The notes: generated by a model from the letters alone, not told the origin. Counted from the stretch's first letter, positions 20,044-28,633 are shown. The stretch is 64,000 bases of DNA from Corynebacterium poyangense (GCF_014522205.1 NZ_CP046884.1:868001-932000); one strand, 5' to 3'. Translations and numbers: made by a program.

Positions 20044-20083
20044 CTGGTTCTTAGAGTTTTATGCTGCTAAGAGCCAGTTTTTT
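20044..20083 (+). terminator. Terminator after tRNA-Leu
   Basis: CTGGTTCTTAG at 20044-20054 pairs with CTAAGAGCCAG at 20067-20077 (one G-T), followed by six T. It ends the tRNA transcript. Confidence 0.9.
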
Positions 20084-20225
20084 CGTGGGGCGTGGGGCAT
20101 AGACAACCAAGGTGACCGCGAAGCTGGAAAAATTTTCGAGCCGGGATGGAACTAAAACCGGGATCGTGGCGTTATAAAGGGTGAACCTAGAAACTTATTC
20201 TGACTCGAAAGGATCTGTGACCCAC

Positions 20226-21044
20226 GTGCGTAGTAGCAACCCGGTCATGAAGACTCTTACCGCTCCACAGGGCCACGGTCGGCCAGATGCCTACCTCCAG
20301 GACCCTTATAGCCAGGCTTCTTATGGTCAGCAACAGGCGGGCACCTATGAGCGGCCCATGACTGTTGATGATGTTGTCACGAAAACGGGAATCACCCTCG
20401 GGGTGATTGTGGCTTTCGCCTTAGTCAATTTCGGTATTACTGTGGCCGGCTCCCCGCAAATCACCTATCTCTTAGCAATGGTTGGTGCCATTGGCGGTTT
20501 AATCACCGTTTTGGTGGCTACCTTCGGTCGTAAATTTGGCTCCGCAGCCGTCACGTTGATTTACGCCGGATTTGAAGGACTATTTGTCGGCGGGATTTCG
20601 GTGATTCTCAGCGGCTTCGGTTCCACCCGGGGTTTTGATGCGGGAGTCTTGATAGGTCAAGCAGTCTTGGGCACCATTGGTGTCTTCCTCGGTATGCTTT
20701 TCGCCTATAAGACCGGAGCAGTGAAAGTTACCCCGCGTTTTACCCGGATCTTAACGGCTTGTCTCATTGGAGTTGTGGTCCTGGCCCTCGGCAACGCTGT
20801 TCTCGCTATTTTCTTTGGCACCAACCCCTTAACCAATGGTGGACCATTAGCGATTATTTTCTCCCTAGTCTGCATTGGTCTCGCCGCCGCGAGCTTCCTG
20901 GTGGACTTTGATTCCGCCGATAAGATGATCCGAGCCGGTGCCCCCGCCAATTATGCTTGGGGAATTGCTCTAGGTTTAGCTGTCACCTTAGTCTGGCTCT
21001 ACACCGAGATTCTGCGTCTGCTTAGCTATTTCCAGCAGCGCTAA
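20226..21044 (+). CDS. Bax inhibitor-1/YccA family membrane protein
   Basis: A protein of about 272 residues. A hydrophilic Q/Y-rich N-terminus of ~50 residues is followed by seven hydrophobic segments. The actinobacterial family N-terminus RSSNPV follows GTG 20226. Earlier in-frame GTGs exist at 20181 and 20217; the latter has AAAGGA only three bases away, so the start is open. The C-terminal FDSADKMIRAGAPANYAWGIALGL and TEILRLLSYF fit the family, members of which are thought to be ion or calcium leak channels or protease modulators. It appears monocistronic. Confidence 0.9.
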   Translation: MRSSNPVMKTLTAPQGHGRPDAYLQDPYSQASYGQQQAGTYERPMTVDDVVTKTGITLGVIVAFALVNFGITVAGSPQITYLLAMVGAIGGLITVLVATFGRKFGSAAVTLIYAGFEGLFVGGISVILSGFGSTRGFDAGVLIGQAVLGTIGVFLGMLFAYKTGAVKVTPRFTRILTACLIGVVVLALGNAVLAIFFGTNPLTNGGPLAIIFSLVCIGLAAASFLVDFDSADKMIRAGAPANYAWGIALGLAVTLVWLYTEILRLLSYFQQR

Positions 21045-21084
21045 ATTCTCACTACCCTAAGGTGCCACACCTTTATAAAATCTC

Positions 21085-21137
21085 AAGCTCTCTTTGCAGG
21101 CCACGTCAAATAGTGGTGGTCTGAAAAGAGAGCTTTT
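21085..21137. terminator. Terminator between YccA-family gene and ligase 1
   Basis: AAGCTCTCTTT at 21085-21095 pairs with AAAGAGAGCTT near 21125-21135, followed by TT on the plus strand. The loop is about 29 bases. It lies between convergent genes and could act on both strands. Confidence 0.7.
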
Positions 21138-21190
21138 GTGTGCGTCAGGCGCAGAACCTCAGACTATCTCGACTGTCCTTGAGCAGGTGG

Positions 21191-22909
21191 CTAGGAAGAC
21201 TGCACCGAGGAGGGAAGCGGAGCTTGTTGGTTCTTCTCATCTGGTTCAGGCAATGCTGTACGAATCACCTTCCCTGTGGGTCCGCGTTCTAGTTCCTCAA
21301 CAAAAATGATGTCTCGCGGAACGTGTGCATCGGACAGTTGACCTTTGATACGCTGACGAATCTCGTCAGGACTAATAGGGTGTTTGGTTGAGACAAAGGC
21401 TTGTAAAGCCTGTCCGGTCAGGGGATCTCCGACGCCACGCACGTGGGCGTCGGATATTCTGTCATCGCGAAGTAGCTCATCCTCTATTTCGATGGGATAC
21501 ACCTTCTCGGCGAACTGGGTAATTACCAGATCATCATCGCGTCCCTGAACATAGAGGCAATTTCCGATGCGATATCCTCGATCCCCCATGTAGTAGTAGC
21601 CATTTATCATATCGGCTTCAAAACGGGGATCGGTATAGCCATTGAATAAGTCAAAACACGACACAAGGATGGTGCCTTCTTGCCCATCGGGTAACTCGTT
21701 GCCGGCGTCATCAACGATTTTGATTTGTGCCCCGGGATAGATTTTTCCGGTCAGCTGGGGGTCATCAACAAGTTCTTGGGCGCCAGCGGCAGCTAAAGCG
21801 GAGGTTTCAGAGCTGCCGTACATACTGCACAACACAGGACCAAATTTCTCCGCAGACTGCTCAATCTCCACCGGCAACAAAGGACTCCCCGAATTCGTGA
21901 TGAGTTTTAAGCCGTCATGGCGTTGGATGCCGTGATTATTCATGTGGGAAATTACGTTGCGGATGCGGGTGGCCGCAGAAACCCACATCGTCACGTCATA
22001 ATCCCGGAAATCCTTCAACACCTGTTCCGGAGAAAAATGACGACGCGTAATCACCCGAGACTGAGTCAAAAACGAAAACCCCATATACGCCCACCCATAC
22101 GCATGGAACAACACCGCCGTTAACAACACATCCATATTCCGCTCCAGCGGCATTGCTGCGACGACTGAAGCGAAGCCCTGTGGGGTAGGGACTTGACGTC
22201 GAACCACGCCCTTGGGAAGCCCGGTGGTGCCGGAAGTCATGACCACGTGCATACTCTTGTGGGGTTTCCGCGGAAGCTTTTCCTGAGGGTCAGCAGTGTC
22301 GATGACCTGTTGAAGGCTTTCAAAGATTCTTCCCTGGTAGGGGCCTGTTTCTACTGGTTCGGGTTCAAGATGCCCGAGAATGATTTCGCGTTGACGCGCG
22401 GTAGGAGTGATCCGGGGCAGGAATTCCTCGTCCACGATCAACACCTTGATGTCATGAAAATCAAGGTACTGCTCTATTTGAGTGGCTGACGCATTAGCGT
22501 TAATCATGAAGATGTTATAGCCAGCCATTTGACGGGCAGTCAGCGGTAAAATCGCGGCCCGCCCGTTTAACGCAAGAACCCCGACGTTAGCGCCTGAGTG
22601 ATAACCGCGTTGATGGAAAGCCCGAGCTAGCCGGTCAGCTTGACGGAAAAATTCAAAATAAGTCAATTCTCCGTCATCATCAACCAGGGCCACCCGATCA
22701 GGAACCTGCCGGGCACCTCGCGCCATGATCGTGGCTTCCAACCCGCCCCACCGCCGAATATTAGCCAAATCCGCTTTAATGCTGCGCGGCCCATCAAAAC
22801 TTATTAGTTTCCGTTGTAGAACTTTCCGGAGAAAAAACCATAATTGGCGGCTGATCTCTGACCGAGGGATGGCCCGTGGTACACGCGTGTTCATCGTATA
22901 TTGGGTCAT
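21191..22909 (-). CDS. AMP-binding acyl-CoA synthetase, paralogue 1
   Basis: Probably activates long-chain fatty acids to acyl-CoA or acyl-AMP. It has 572 residues. Adenylation motifs are MTSGTTGLPKGVV near 224, YGSSETS near 364, YYYMGDRG, GRDDDLVITQFAEKVYPIEIED and the C-terminal GPTGKVI with the catalytic lysine. It is the inverted paralogue of 25520-27232. Three blocks in it, 21804-21895, 21951-22150 and 22343-22771, look identical in DNA to that gene, while the sequence between them is clearly diverged. It lies downstream of oleate hydratase on the same strand, after a terminator and a 436-base gap. Confidence 0.9.
   Translation of the reverse strand: MTQYTMNTRVPRAIPRSEISRQLWFFLRKVLQRKLISFDGPRSIKADLANIRRWGGLEATIMARGARQVPDRVALVDDDGELTYFEFFRQADRLARAFHQRGYHSGANVGVLALNGRAAILPLTARQMAGYNIFMINANASATQIEQYLDFHDIKVLIVDEEFLPRITPTARQREIILGHLEPEPVETGPYQGRIFESLQQVIDTADPQEKLPRKPHKSMHVVMTSGTTGLPKGVVRRQVPTPQGFASVVAAMPLERNMDVLLTAVLFHAYGWAYMGFSFLTQSRVITRRHFSPEQVLKDFRDYDVTMWVSAATRIRNVISHMNNHGIQRHDGLKLITNSGSPLLPVEIEQSAEKFGPVLCSMYGSSETSALAAAGAQELVDDPQLTGKIYPGAQIKIVDDAGNELPDGQEGTILVSCFDLFNGYTDPRFEADMINGYYYMGDRGYRIGNCLYVQGRDDDLVITQFAEKVYPIEIEDELLRDDRISDAHVRGVGDPLTGQALQAFVSTKHPISPDEIRQRIKGQLSDAHVPRDIIFVEELERGPTGKVIRTALPEPDEKNQQAPLPSSVQSS
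22343..22771 (-). repeat. 429-bp inverted repeat, copy 1 (within ligase 1)
   Basis: Reading the reverse complement against 25658-26086, I found no differences over 429 bases. It encodes residues from DLANIRRW to EPVETG. With copy 2 it brackets about 2.9 kb holding the promoters and N-termini of both ligases and the oleate hydratase gene. Confidence 0.85.
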
Positions 22910-23345
22910 TTTCTCACCTTTGCTATGGACGTTTCTTCAGTGGGGGAAGCATTGTGTATTTAGTAAGACACATAAAACACCCGACGGCTGCCTGGCTGTT
23001 ATTCACGATCTCGGGATGAGTAACGGCTCTCCTTCACAACTCTCCAAAAGATAAAACCTTGAAAGTGATCAGGTAGAGTCAGCTAAATTCGGGTGCCCAC
23101 CGTGGTAGGAAGCTTAGCATGGGAATAGCAAATAATATTTATACCAAAATGGCAAAGCTCATTTACTATTAGGGGAGTAGTGGTGATAGGTCTTATAATA
23201 ACGATATAAAGCGCCTTTATGGGTGCACGGGTAGACAAAAGCGCAGTTAGAAGAGGTGGCGAGATAGGTGCATAATTATTGCGAAATGTGCAAAAAAGAA
23301 GGGGTCATCTTCGCGTTGGAAGATGACCCCTAGATGTACTGCTGG
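22910..23345. other. Intergenic region upstream of ligase 1
   Basis: A 436-base gap without a supportable gene. It holds the promoter region of ligase 1 and, at its far end, the terminator of oleate hydratase. Bases 23237-23256 match 18081-18100 in ftsB exactly over 20 bases. Parts are A+T-rich, for example 23120-23210. Confidence 0.5.
23291..23331 (-). terminator. Terminator after oleate hydratase
   Basis: GGGGTCATCTTC at 23301-23312 pairs with GAAGATGACCCC at 23319-23330, a 12-base perfect stem with a six-base loop. On the minus strand TTCTTTTTTG follows. A strong intrinsic terminator that should separate oleate hydratase from ligase 1. Confidence 0.93.
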
Positions 23346-25127
23346 TTAGCGCCCGCGCGGAATAATATTCTCGTAGTAGGTGCCTTTCAGCAGACGTCGT
23401 AATAACTTTTCTCCCGGAAGTTTTCCATCGCCCATAGCAGAGGCGGAATGGAGTAGTGAGCGGATGTCATACTGAGTCGGCCAAATCGGCTGGATATCGC
23501 GTTCCAAGCCTAACAAGCCATAGACTGCCATCTGAGCTGTTCTGGCTGAGCCCTCGGTCGTGAAGACACAATCATCGGGCGTTTCTACAAATTGTCCGGT
23601 AAAGCCCAAGTTCTTGGATCCCTCTGGGACCGGCCATGGGCGGTCGCCTTCACCGCGAGGGGTGAATTCGGAGGTGATGAAGGGCATCGTCGCGAGACGC
23701 ACCTTGGACATAGAAATCACCTTGTCAACATCAGTGACACCAAAGTGATAGCAGAACTCCCTGAGCACCTCTTCTCCGGTGCACTCAAACATCGGCTTGT
23801 TCGTAACCGTGCCTTTTTCCCACCCCAATAAGCCATAGGCCCAAGCTACGCACAAGCCTTCTTGCTGGCCGGGGAATTGTGGCTGGCGGTGTACTGTTAA
23901 CGAACACAGCCACGGAGAATCATCCGAGGTGATAATCCCTGCTGTCACGGTTTTTCCGCTAAATAGGTCACGCTGAGACAGCTCTCGGAGTTTCTGATTG
24001 AAGGGGTTATCGTACCCGCCATAAAAGTTGAAACTCACCGATTGCCACACAGTTTTCTCTGGGTCAGAACAAAAAACGTCTGGCTTGCCACAGTTAGGGA
24101 CTTTTTTGGCGATGTTTTGCCACAGAGACCAGGCGGGTCCCGGGGTTTTCTTGAACTCCGCGGGGGTGTTCATGTCGCCATATCCGGTGGACTCGGTTAA
24201 AGAACCATTCGTGACAATGACAATATCCTGCGGACGAACCTCAATGCGATCTTTCTTTCCCTCGCGGGTCAGTTCTATTCCCTGAACTTCGAAGCTACGG
24301 CCAGAAACGAGAATGTCAAGGTCGTGAACGGTAGTGCGGTATTCAAAACGCACCCCCTTGTCCTTGAGATATTTCTCAAGCGGCTGAATAAAACTTGTGT
24401 ATTGGTTGTACCGGCTGAAGCGCAGACAGGAAAAATCAGGGAAACCAGGAAGGTATTGTAGGAAACGGTGCATGTAGCGCTTCATTTCAGTCAATGATTG
24501 ATAGTTCTGGAACGCGAACATGGAGCGCCACAGGGTGTAGAAGTTGGATTCGAAGAAATCCTTGTCGAACCAATCTTCAATTGTTTTGTAATAGGTCTTT
24601 TCTTCCTTAGCCATCAAGAGCTTAACTATTTTAAATTGAGATCGCTTAGACAAGCCCATAGACGGCCGGCCCTGGCGCTTGGTGGCCTGTTGAGAGATGA
24701 TACGGCACAAGGAAACATTCGGGTCGTTTTCATTGTATTTACGAAATTCGTCCAGAACGCTATGGGGAGCGGGCATCTCAATAGCTGGAACATCTTTCAT
24801 GATGTCCCAGAAACACTCAAAGTGTTGACCCATTTCACGCCCGCCGCGGGCGATGAAACCATCTTCATTATTTCCAGCACCATCGAAGGAGCCGCCTGAT
24901 ACATCACTTTGCTCTAAAAACGTTATGTTTTCACCAGGCATCTGAGCATCTCTAATAAGAAACGCAGCGCCGATTAAATTAGCTATTCCGCCGCCCACAA
25001 AATAGGCTTTTCTATTTTCGATATCTTTTGGAGCTTCGGGGGTTGAGTCTAGATACTTCCCCAAATCGTTTTGAACAAATTTATTTCCGAATTGATCCAC
25101 TGGGAAAGTTCTTTGATAGTTATACAT
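23346..25127 (-). CDS. ohyA: Oleate hydratase (myosin-cross-reactive antigen family)
   Basis: FAD-dependent enzyme that adds water to the cis-9 double bond of oleic acid and related fatty acids to give 10-hydroxy acids. It has 593 residues, the family length. The nucleotide-binding VGGGIAN lies at 44-50, SGGSFDGAG at 77-85, and RGGREMGQHFE with the catalytic glutamate at 94-104. It has no signal peptide; the enzyme is peripheral on the inner membrane. Known roles are detoxifying host unsaturated fatty acids. It lies between two inverted acyl-CoA ligase paralogues and is divergent from paralogue 2. Confidence 0.95.
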   Translation of the reverse strand: MYNYQRTFPVDQFGNKFVQNDLGKYLDSTPEAPKDIENRKAYFVGGGIANLIGAAFLIRDAQMPGENITFLEQSDVSGGSFDGAGNNEDGFIARGGREMGQHFECFWDIMKDVPAIEMPAPHSVLDEFRKYNENDPNVSLCRIISQQATKRQGRPSMGLSKRSQFKIVKLLMAKEEKTYYKTIEDWFDKDFFESNFYTLWRSMFAFQNYQSLTEMKRYMHRFLQYLPGFPDFSCLRFSRYNQYTSFIQPLEKYLKDKGVRFEYRTTVHDLDILVSGRSFEVQGIELTREGKKDRIEVRPQDIVIVTNGSLTESTGYGDMNTPAEFKKTPGPAWSLWQNIAKKVPNCGKPDVFCSDPEKTVWQSVSFNFYGGYDNPFNQKLRELSQRDLFSGKTVTAGIITSDDSPWLCSLTVHRQPQFPGQQEGLCVAWAYGLLGWEKGTVTNKPMFECTGEEVLREFCYHFGVTDVDKVISMSKVRLATMPFITSEFTPRGEGDRPWPVPEGSKNLGFTGQFVETPDDCVFTTEGSARTAQMAVYGLLGLERDIQPIWPTQYDIRSLLHSASAMGDGKLPGEKLLRRLLKGTYYENIIPRGR

Positions 25128-25519
25128 TGCAATCCTTTATTTCTCGATTGGGTGGAATAGTGAACTGGGTATTTAACCTTAATGCAACGGCGGTCTTCCA
25201 GGGTGTATATCGAGCAATGGTAGTGCTCAATGGCATTTTCAGGGTACACCGTGCAGCTGGAATGGTTGGTCTCCCTATATAGTTCTGTATAGAAACATTG
25301 GAGCTAAAAGTGATATCTGAAAATTCGGGTTGCTTCTAAAAAGAATAGACCTTAATAAAATGTCTAATTAAATAGTGATGTTTAATTTATGGCGTCACTA
25401 TTTCTGTTTTTGCTATAAACGGGTTATGTAGTGTTCAGTATTATGTGTACCGATTATTTAAGAATGTCATTTTGTTCGCAAACTGAAAAATCGAATAACA
25501 GGCTGTTGAAAGTGAGACC
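25128..25519. promoter_or_regulatory. Divergent promoter region of ohyA and ligase 2
   Basis: A 392-base A+T-rich region between divergent starts. A nine-base inverted repeat pairs AAATAGTGA at 25370-25378 with TCACTATTT at 25395-25403, a possible operator. Closer to ohyA, GAGCA and TGCTC form a short hairpin near 25210-25227, with GTGTA and TACAC outside it. No regulator gene is adjacent. No gene seen. Confidence 0.5.
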
Positions 25520-27232
25520 ATGGCTCAGTACACGTTGGGAACCCGGGTTGAACGCCGGATTCCAAAGTTGGAGGTTTATCGCCAACTGTGGTTCTTCCTG
25601 AAGAAGATGCGTGCCCGTAAACTCCTTGATTCTGGTGGAAAAGGAGAACTGAAGAAGGATTTGGCTAATATTCGGCGGTGGGGCGGGTTGGAAGCCACGA
25701 TCATGGCGCGAGGTGCCCGGCAGGTTCCTGATCGGGTGGCCCTGGTTGATGATGACGGAGAATTGACTTATTTTGAATTTTTCCGTCAAGCTGACCGGCT
25801 AGCTCGGGCTTTCCATCAACGCGGTTATCACTCAGGCGCTAACGTCGGGGTTCTTGCGTTAAACGGGCGGGCCGCGATTTTACCGCTGACTGCCCGTCAA
25901 ATGGCTGGCTATAACATCTTCATGATTAACGCTAATGCGTCAGCCACTCAAATAGAGCAGTACCTTGATTTTCATGACATCAAGGTGTTGATCGTGGACG
26001 AGGAATTCCTGCCCCGGATCACTCCTACCGCGCGTCAACGCGAAATCATTCTCGGGCATCTTGAACCCGAACCAGTAGAAACAGGCTCCCATGACGGTCG
26101 GGCATACGAATCTCTCGACCACGTGATTTACTGCGCCGATGTTTCGCTATCTCTTCCAGAGAAGCCGGCAAAAAGTATGCACGTGGTTATGACCTCAGGC
26201 ACCACGGGAATGCCGAAAGGGGTAGTCCGCCGTCAATTGAACTCTCCTCAGGGCTTCGCCTCAGTAGCTGCCGCTATTCCGCTGGAGCGGAATATGGATG
26301 TGTTGTTAACGGCGGTGTTGTTCCATGCGTATGGGTGGGCGTATATGGGGTTTTCGTTTTTGACTCAGTCTCGGGTGATTACGCGTCGTCATTTTTCTCC
26401 GGAACAGGTGTTGAAGGATTTCCGGGATTATGACGTGACGATGTGGGTTTCTGCGGCCACCCGCATCCGCAACGTAATGAGCTATATGGACCAGATTGGT
26501 TGTAATCACCATGATGGGCTAAAAGTGATCACCAATTCGGGGAGTCCTTTGTTGCCGGTGGAGATTGAGCAGTCTGCGGAGAAATTTGGTCCTGTGTTGT
26601 GCAGTATGTACGGCAGCTCTGAAACTTCCGCAGTAGCTGTTGCTGGTGCTCAAGAACTTGTTGATGACCCTCAACTCACCGGACGGATATATCCGGGTTG
26701 CGTAGTGAAAATCTTCGATGAGCAGGGTCATGAACTTCCCGAAGGGGAAGAAGGAATCATCGCTATTTCCTGTTTTGATCTGTTCGCTGGTTACACTGAT
26801 CCCTCTATTGAGGCAGATACTATTAATGGCTACTACTACATGGGTGATCGAGGTGTACGACGGGGGGATCGGCTCTATGTCCTAGGGCGGGCCGATGATC
26901 TAGTGATTACGCAATTCGCAGAAAAAATCTATCCGGTAGAGATTGAGGATGAGATTCTGCGTGATGAGCGGATAGCCGACGCCCACGTGCGTGGGGTGAA
27001 AGACCAGCAAACTGGGCAAGCATTGCGAGCCTATGTGCTGACCAAAGAATATGTGGAACCGGATGAAATTCGTCACCAAATACGGACGCGTCTTTCCCAT
27101 GCACACGTTCCCCGGGACATAATTTATGTTTCGGACTTAGTGCGCGGTCCAACCGGGAAAGTTATTCCTCGTGAGTTGCCGGAACCTACGGAAGATAATC
27201 AACGTCCACTTCAGGTTAAGCCCTCTGCTTAA
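25520..27232 (+). CDS. AMP-binding acyl-CoA synthetase, paralogue 2
   Basis: A 570-residue adenylate-forming ligase. Motifs are MTSGTTGMPKGVV at 224-236, YGSSETS at 364-370, YYYMGDRG, GRADDLVITQFAEKIYPVEIED and the C-terminal GPTGKVI. Residues 47-189 are identical to paralogue 1, and so is the DNA as far as I can read it. Two further identical DNA blocks lie at 26279-26478 and 26534-26625, but N-terminus, linker and C-terminal third differ. It is divergent from ohyA and 29 bases upstream of the SGNH hydrolase gene, with which it probably forms an operon. Confidence 0.9.
   Translation: MAQYTLGTRVERRIPKLEVYRQLWFFLKKMRARKLLDSGGKGELKKDLANIRRWGGLEATIMARGARQVPDRVALVDDDGELTYFEFFRQADRLARAFHQRGYHSGANVGVLALNGRAAILPLTARQMAGYNIFMINANASATQIEQYLDFHDIKVLIVDEEFLPRITPTARQREIILGHLEPEPVETGSHDGRAYESLDHVIYCADVSLSLPEKPAKSMHVVMTSGTTGMPKGVVRRQLNSPQGFASVAAAIPLERNMDVLLTAVLFHAYGWAYMGFSFLTQSRVITRRHFSPEQVLKDFRDYDVTMWVSAATRIRNVMSYMDQIGCNHHDGLKVITNSGSPLLPVEIEQSAEKFGPVLCSMYGSSETSAVAVAGAQELVDDPQLTGRIYPGCVVKIFDEQGHELPEGEEGIIAISCFDLFAGYTDPSIEADTINGYYYMGDRGVRRGDRLYVLGRADDLVITQFAEKIYPVEIEDEILRDERIADAHVRGVKDQQTGQALRAYVLTKEYVEPDEIRHQIRTRLSHAHVPRDIIYVSDLVRGPTGKVIPRELPEPTEDNQRPLQVKPSA
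25658..26086 (+). repeat. 429-bp inverted repeat, copy 2 (within ligase 2)
   Basis: The reverse complement of 22343-22771 with no differences seen. Further identical blocks are 26279-26478 (partner 21951-22150) and 26534-26625 (partner 21804-21895). The order and spacing follow the two genes. Confidence 0.85.
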
Positions 27233-27261
27233 CCCCCACACAGAATTCAAGGAGATATACC

Positions 27262-28332
27262 GTGCGTATTATGTCACGTTCTTTAGCAGCCTCAGCCGCT
27301 CTTGCTGTGGTCTGCGCTTTAGCTCAACCCATTGCTAGCGCGGATATTGTTAACCAGCCTTTTGCCTCTCCCGGTCGAGACGGCGTCACGATTGATACTC
27401 AAGCAGCGCTGAACCCGGATACATATCAAAATCCAGCCGAGCCTCAATCGGTTCAGCCAGGCAATATGGTGACGTTTGGTGACTCCATTATGGCGAATAG
27501 CACAGCAGGCGACGTGGTATTTTCCATGGCTACCAAGGGAGTAGCGAAGCAGGATCCGAAGAATCGTCAAATCATTAGTGAGATCAACCCCAACATTAAT
27601 TCTCATGGTTGCGCCCAGGGTAGCCCGAGTATCCCGAAAGACGTCTCGGCTCAGCTGGGAGTACCACTAAATGACTATTCTTGTCCTGGGGCCGTGCTCT
27701 ATACCGCTAATCAGGGCTTGATGACTATTTCTCAACAAGTCGATAATGCTATTAGCGATGGGGCATTAAATGACACCACTAAGTATGTCCTTATTCAAGG
27801 TGGATATAACGACATCTATAACAACTACTTGACCTTGACTGGTGAAGAAGCCAATGATGAGGCTATCGCGGCTGAAATTGGTCAGTCCACCCAGCGGGAT
27901 CTTTTTGCGCGAGCAATCGATGATGTTATTAATCGCGTCAGGGTCAGTGCCCCTCATGCTAAGATTTCTTTGCTGGGGTACCACACCATCACCGATAACA
28001 CCCCGGCTGGTTGGCAGTGCATTTACCATATCGGTGACGGCAGGGAAAACGAGAACGTATGGAATGCGAACGGAGCTTTCCCGGTGTTTTGGGATACTTT
28101 GGGTGAGGTCCATGTTCAAAAGTGGATGAGTGAAGCCGCGTCCCGAAATGGTGTGCAGTTTGTGGACCAGCGCGACTTCTCTGCTGGTCATGGCGAGTGT
28201 GCTGCTCCTCAGGATCGCTGGGTGGCGGGTATTTTGTTGGATACCACAACGGGTTCGCACAACTTGGCTCTGCACTTGACGGACACCGGTGTTCACGCTT
28301 TGAGTGGGCACATCGTTGAACAGATTAGATAG
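27262..28332 (+). CDS. Secreted SGNH/GDSL-type hydrolase
   Basis: Probably a lipase or esterase acting outside the membrane. It has 356 residues with a signal peptide cleaved near ASA-DI at about 27. The block-I serine is S75 in TFGDSIMAN. Block III is GGYNDIYNN, and a late histidine follows in the C-terminal NLALHLTDTGVHAL (the usual D-x-x-H position). Four or more cysteines suggest disulfides. The start is GTG with AAGGAGATATACC upstream. It follows ligase 2, so secreted lipolysis, fatty-acid activation and oleate hydration may work together. This link is inference from position. Confidence 0.87.
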   Translation: MRIMSRSLAASAALAVVCALAQPIASADIVNQPFASPGRDGVTIDTQAALNPDTYQNPAEPQSVQPGNMVTFGDSIMANSTAGDVVFSMATKGVAKQDPKNRQIISEINPNINSHGCAQGSPSIPKDVSAQLGVPLNDYSCPGAVLYTANQGLMTISQQVDNAISDGALNDTTKYVLIQGGYNDIYNNYLTLTGEEANDEAIAAEIGQSTQRDLFARAIDDVINRVRVSAPHAKISLLGYHTITDNTPAGWQCIYHIGDGRENENVWNANGAFPVFWDTLGEVHVQKWMSEAASRNGVQFVDQRDFSAGHGECAAPQDRWVAGILLDTTTGSHNLALHLTDTGVHALSGHIVEQIR

Positions 28333-28398
28333 TTAAAAGTGGGGAAGTTCGACGTCTAAAGCGCTTTTCCCGATAACGAAGAACAGAAAGGAACCGTG

Positions 28399-28557
28399 AT
28401 GGTTTTCTTTGATAACGTGCCTGCCCAATTCCAAGCACTTGCAGAGGCCTGGAATGCCGGAGTATTCAATGCTATGGCACAAATTGATGCGATTTCTGCT
28501 CATTTTCCTGCACAGTGGTCAGAGGTAATCCGGCAGCTTCATCAACTATGGGGTTAG
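28399..28557 (+). CDS. 52-residue small protein
   Basis: ATG 28399 has AAAGGAA eight bases upstream and TAG at 28555-28557. The product starts MVFFDNVPAQFQALAEAW and ends LHQLWG, with five aromatic/tryptophan positions and a helical amphipathic look (Q/A/W/F rich). It has no signal peptide or clear transmembrane helix. It lies 66 bases after the SGNH hydrolase and directly before a terminator, so it is probably the last gene of that operon. Size and amphipathic form recall the short PorA/PorH mycomembrane porins, but I see no sequence identity and this is only a suggestion. Confidence 0.7.
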   Translation: MVFFDNVPAQFQALAEAWNAGVFNAMAQIDAISAHFPAQWSEVIRQLHQLWG

Positions 28558-28566
28558 TCGGAGATT

Positions 28567-28607
28567 AAACCCCACACCGGCAGGTAATCGTGCTGGTGAG
28601 GGGTTTT
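28567..28607 (+). terminator. Terminator after the 52-residue gene
   Basis: AAACCCC and ACCGGCA at 28567-28582 pair with TGCTGGT and GGGGTTTT at 28591-28607, with a small internal bulge. The T-run is short (four). It ends the ligase 2 - hydrolase - small gene unit. Confidence 0.8.
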
Positions 28608-28633
28608 GAGTATTGCTATGAGTTCAGCGTCAT

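Noticed and set aside
22193..22489. Plus-strand frame antisense to ligase 1, matched by 25940-26122 antisense to ligase 2
   Set aside because: The two match only because they lie in the identical repeat blocks; both are shadows of the ligase coding strand.
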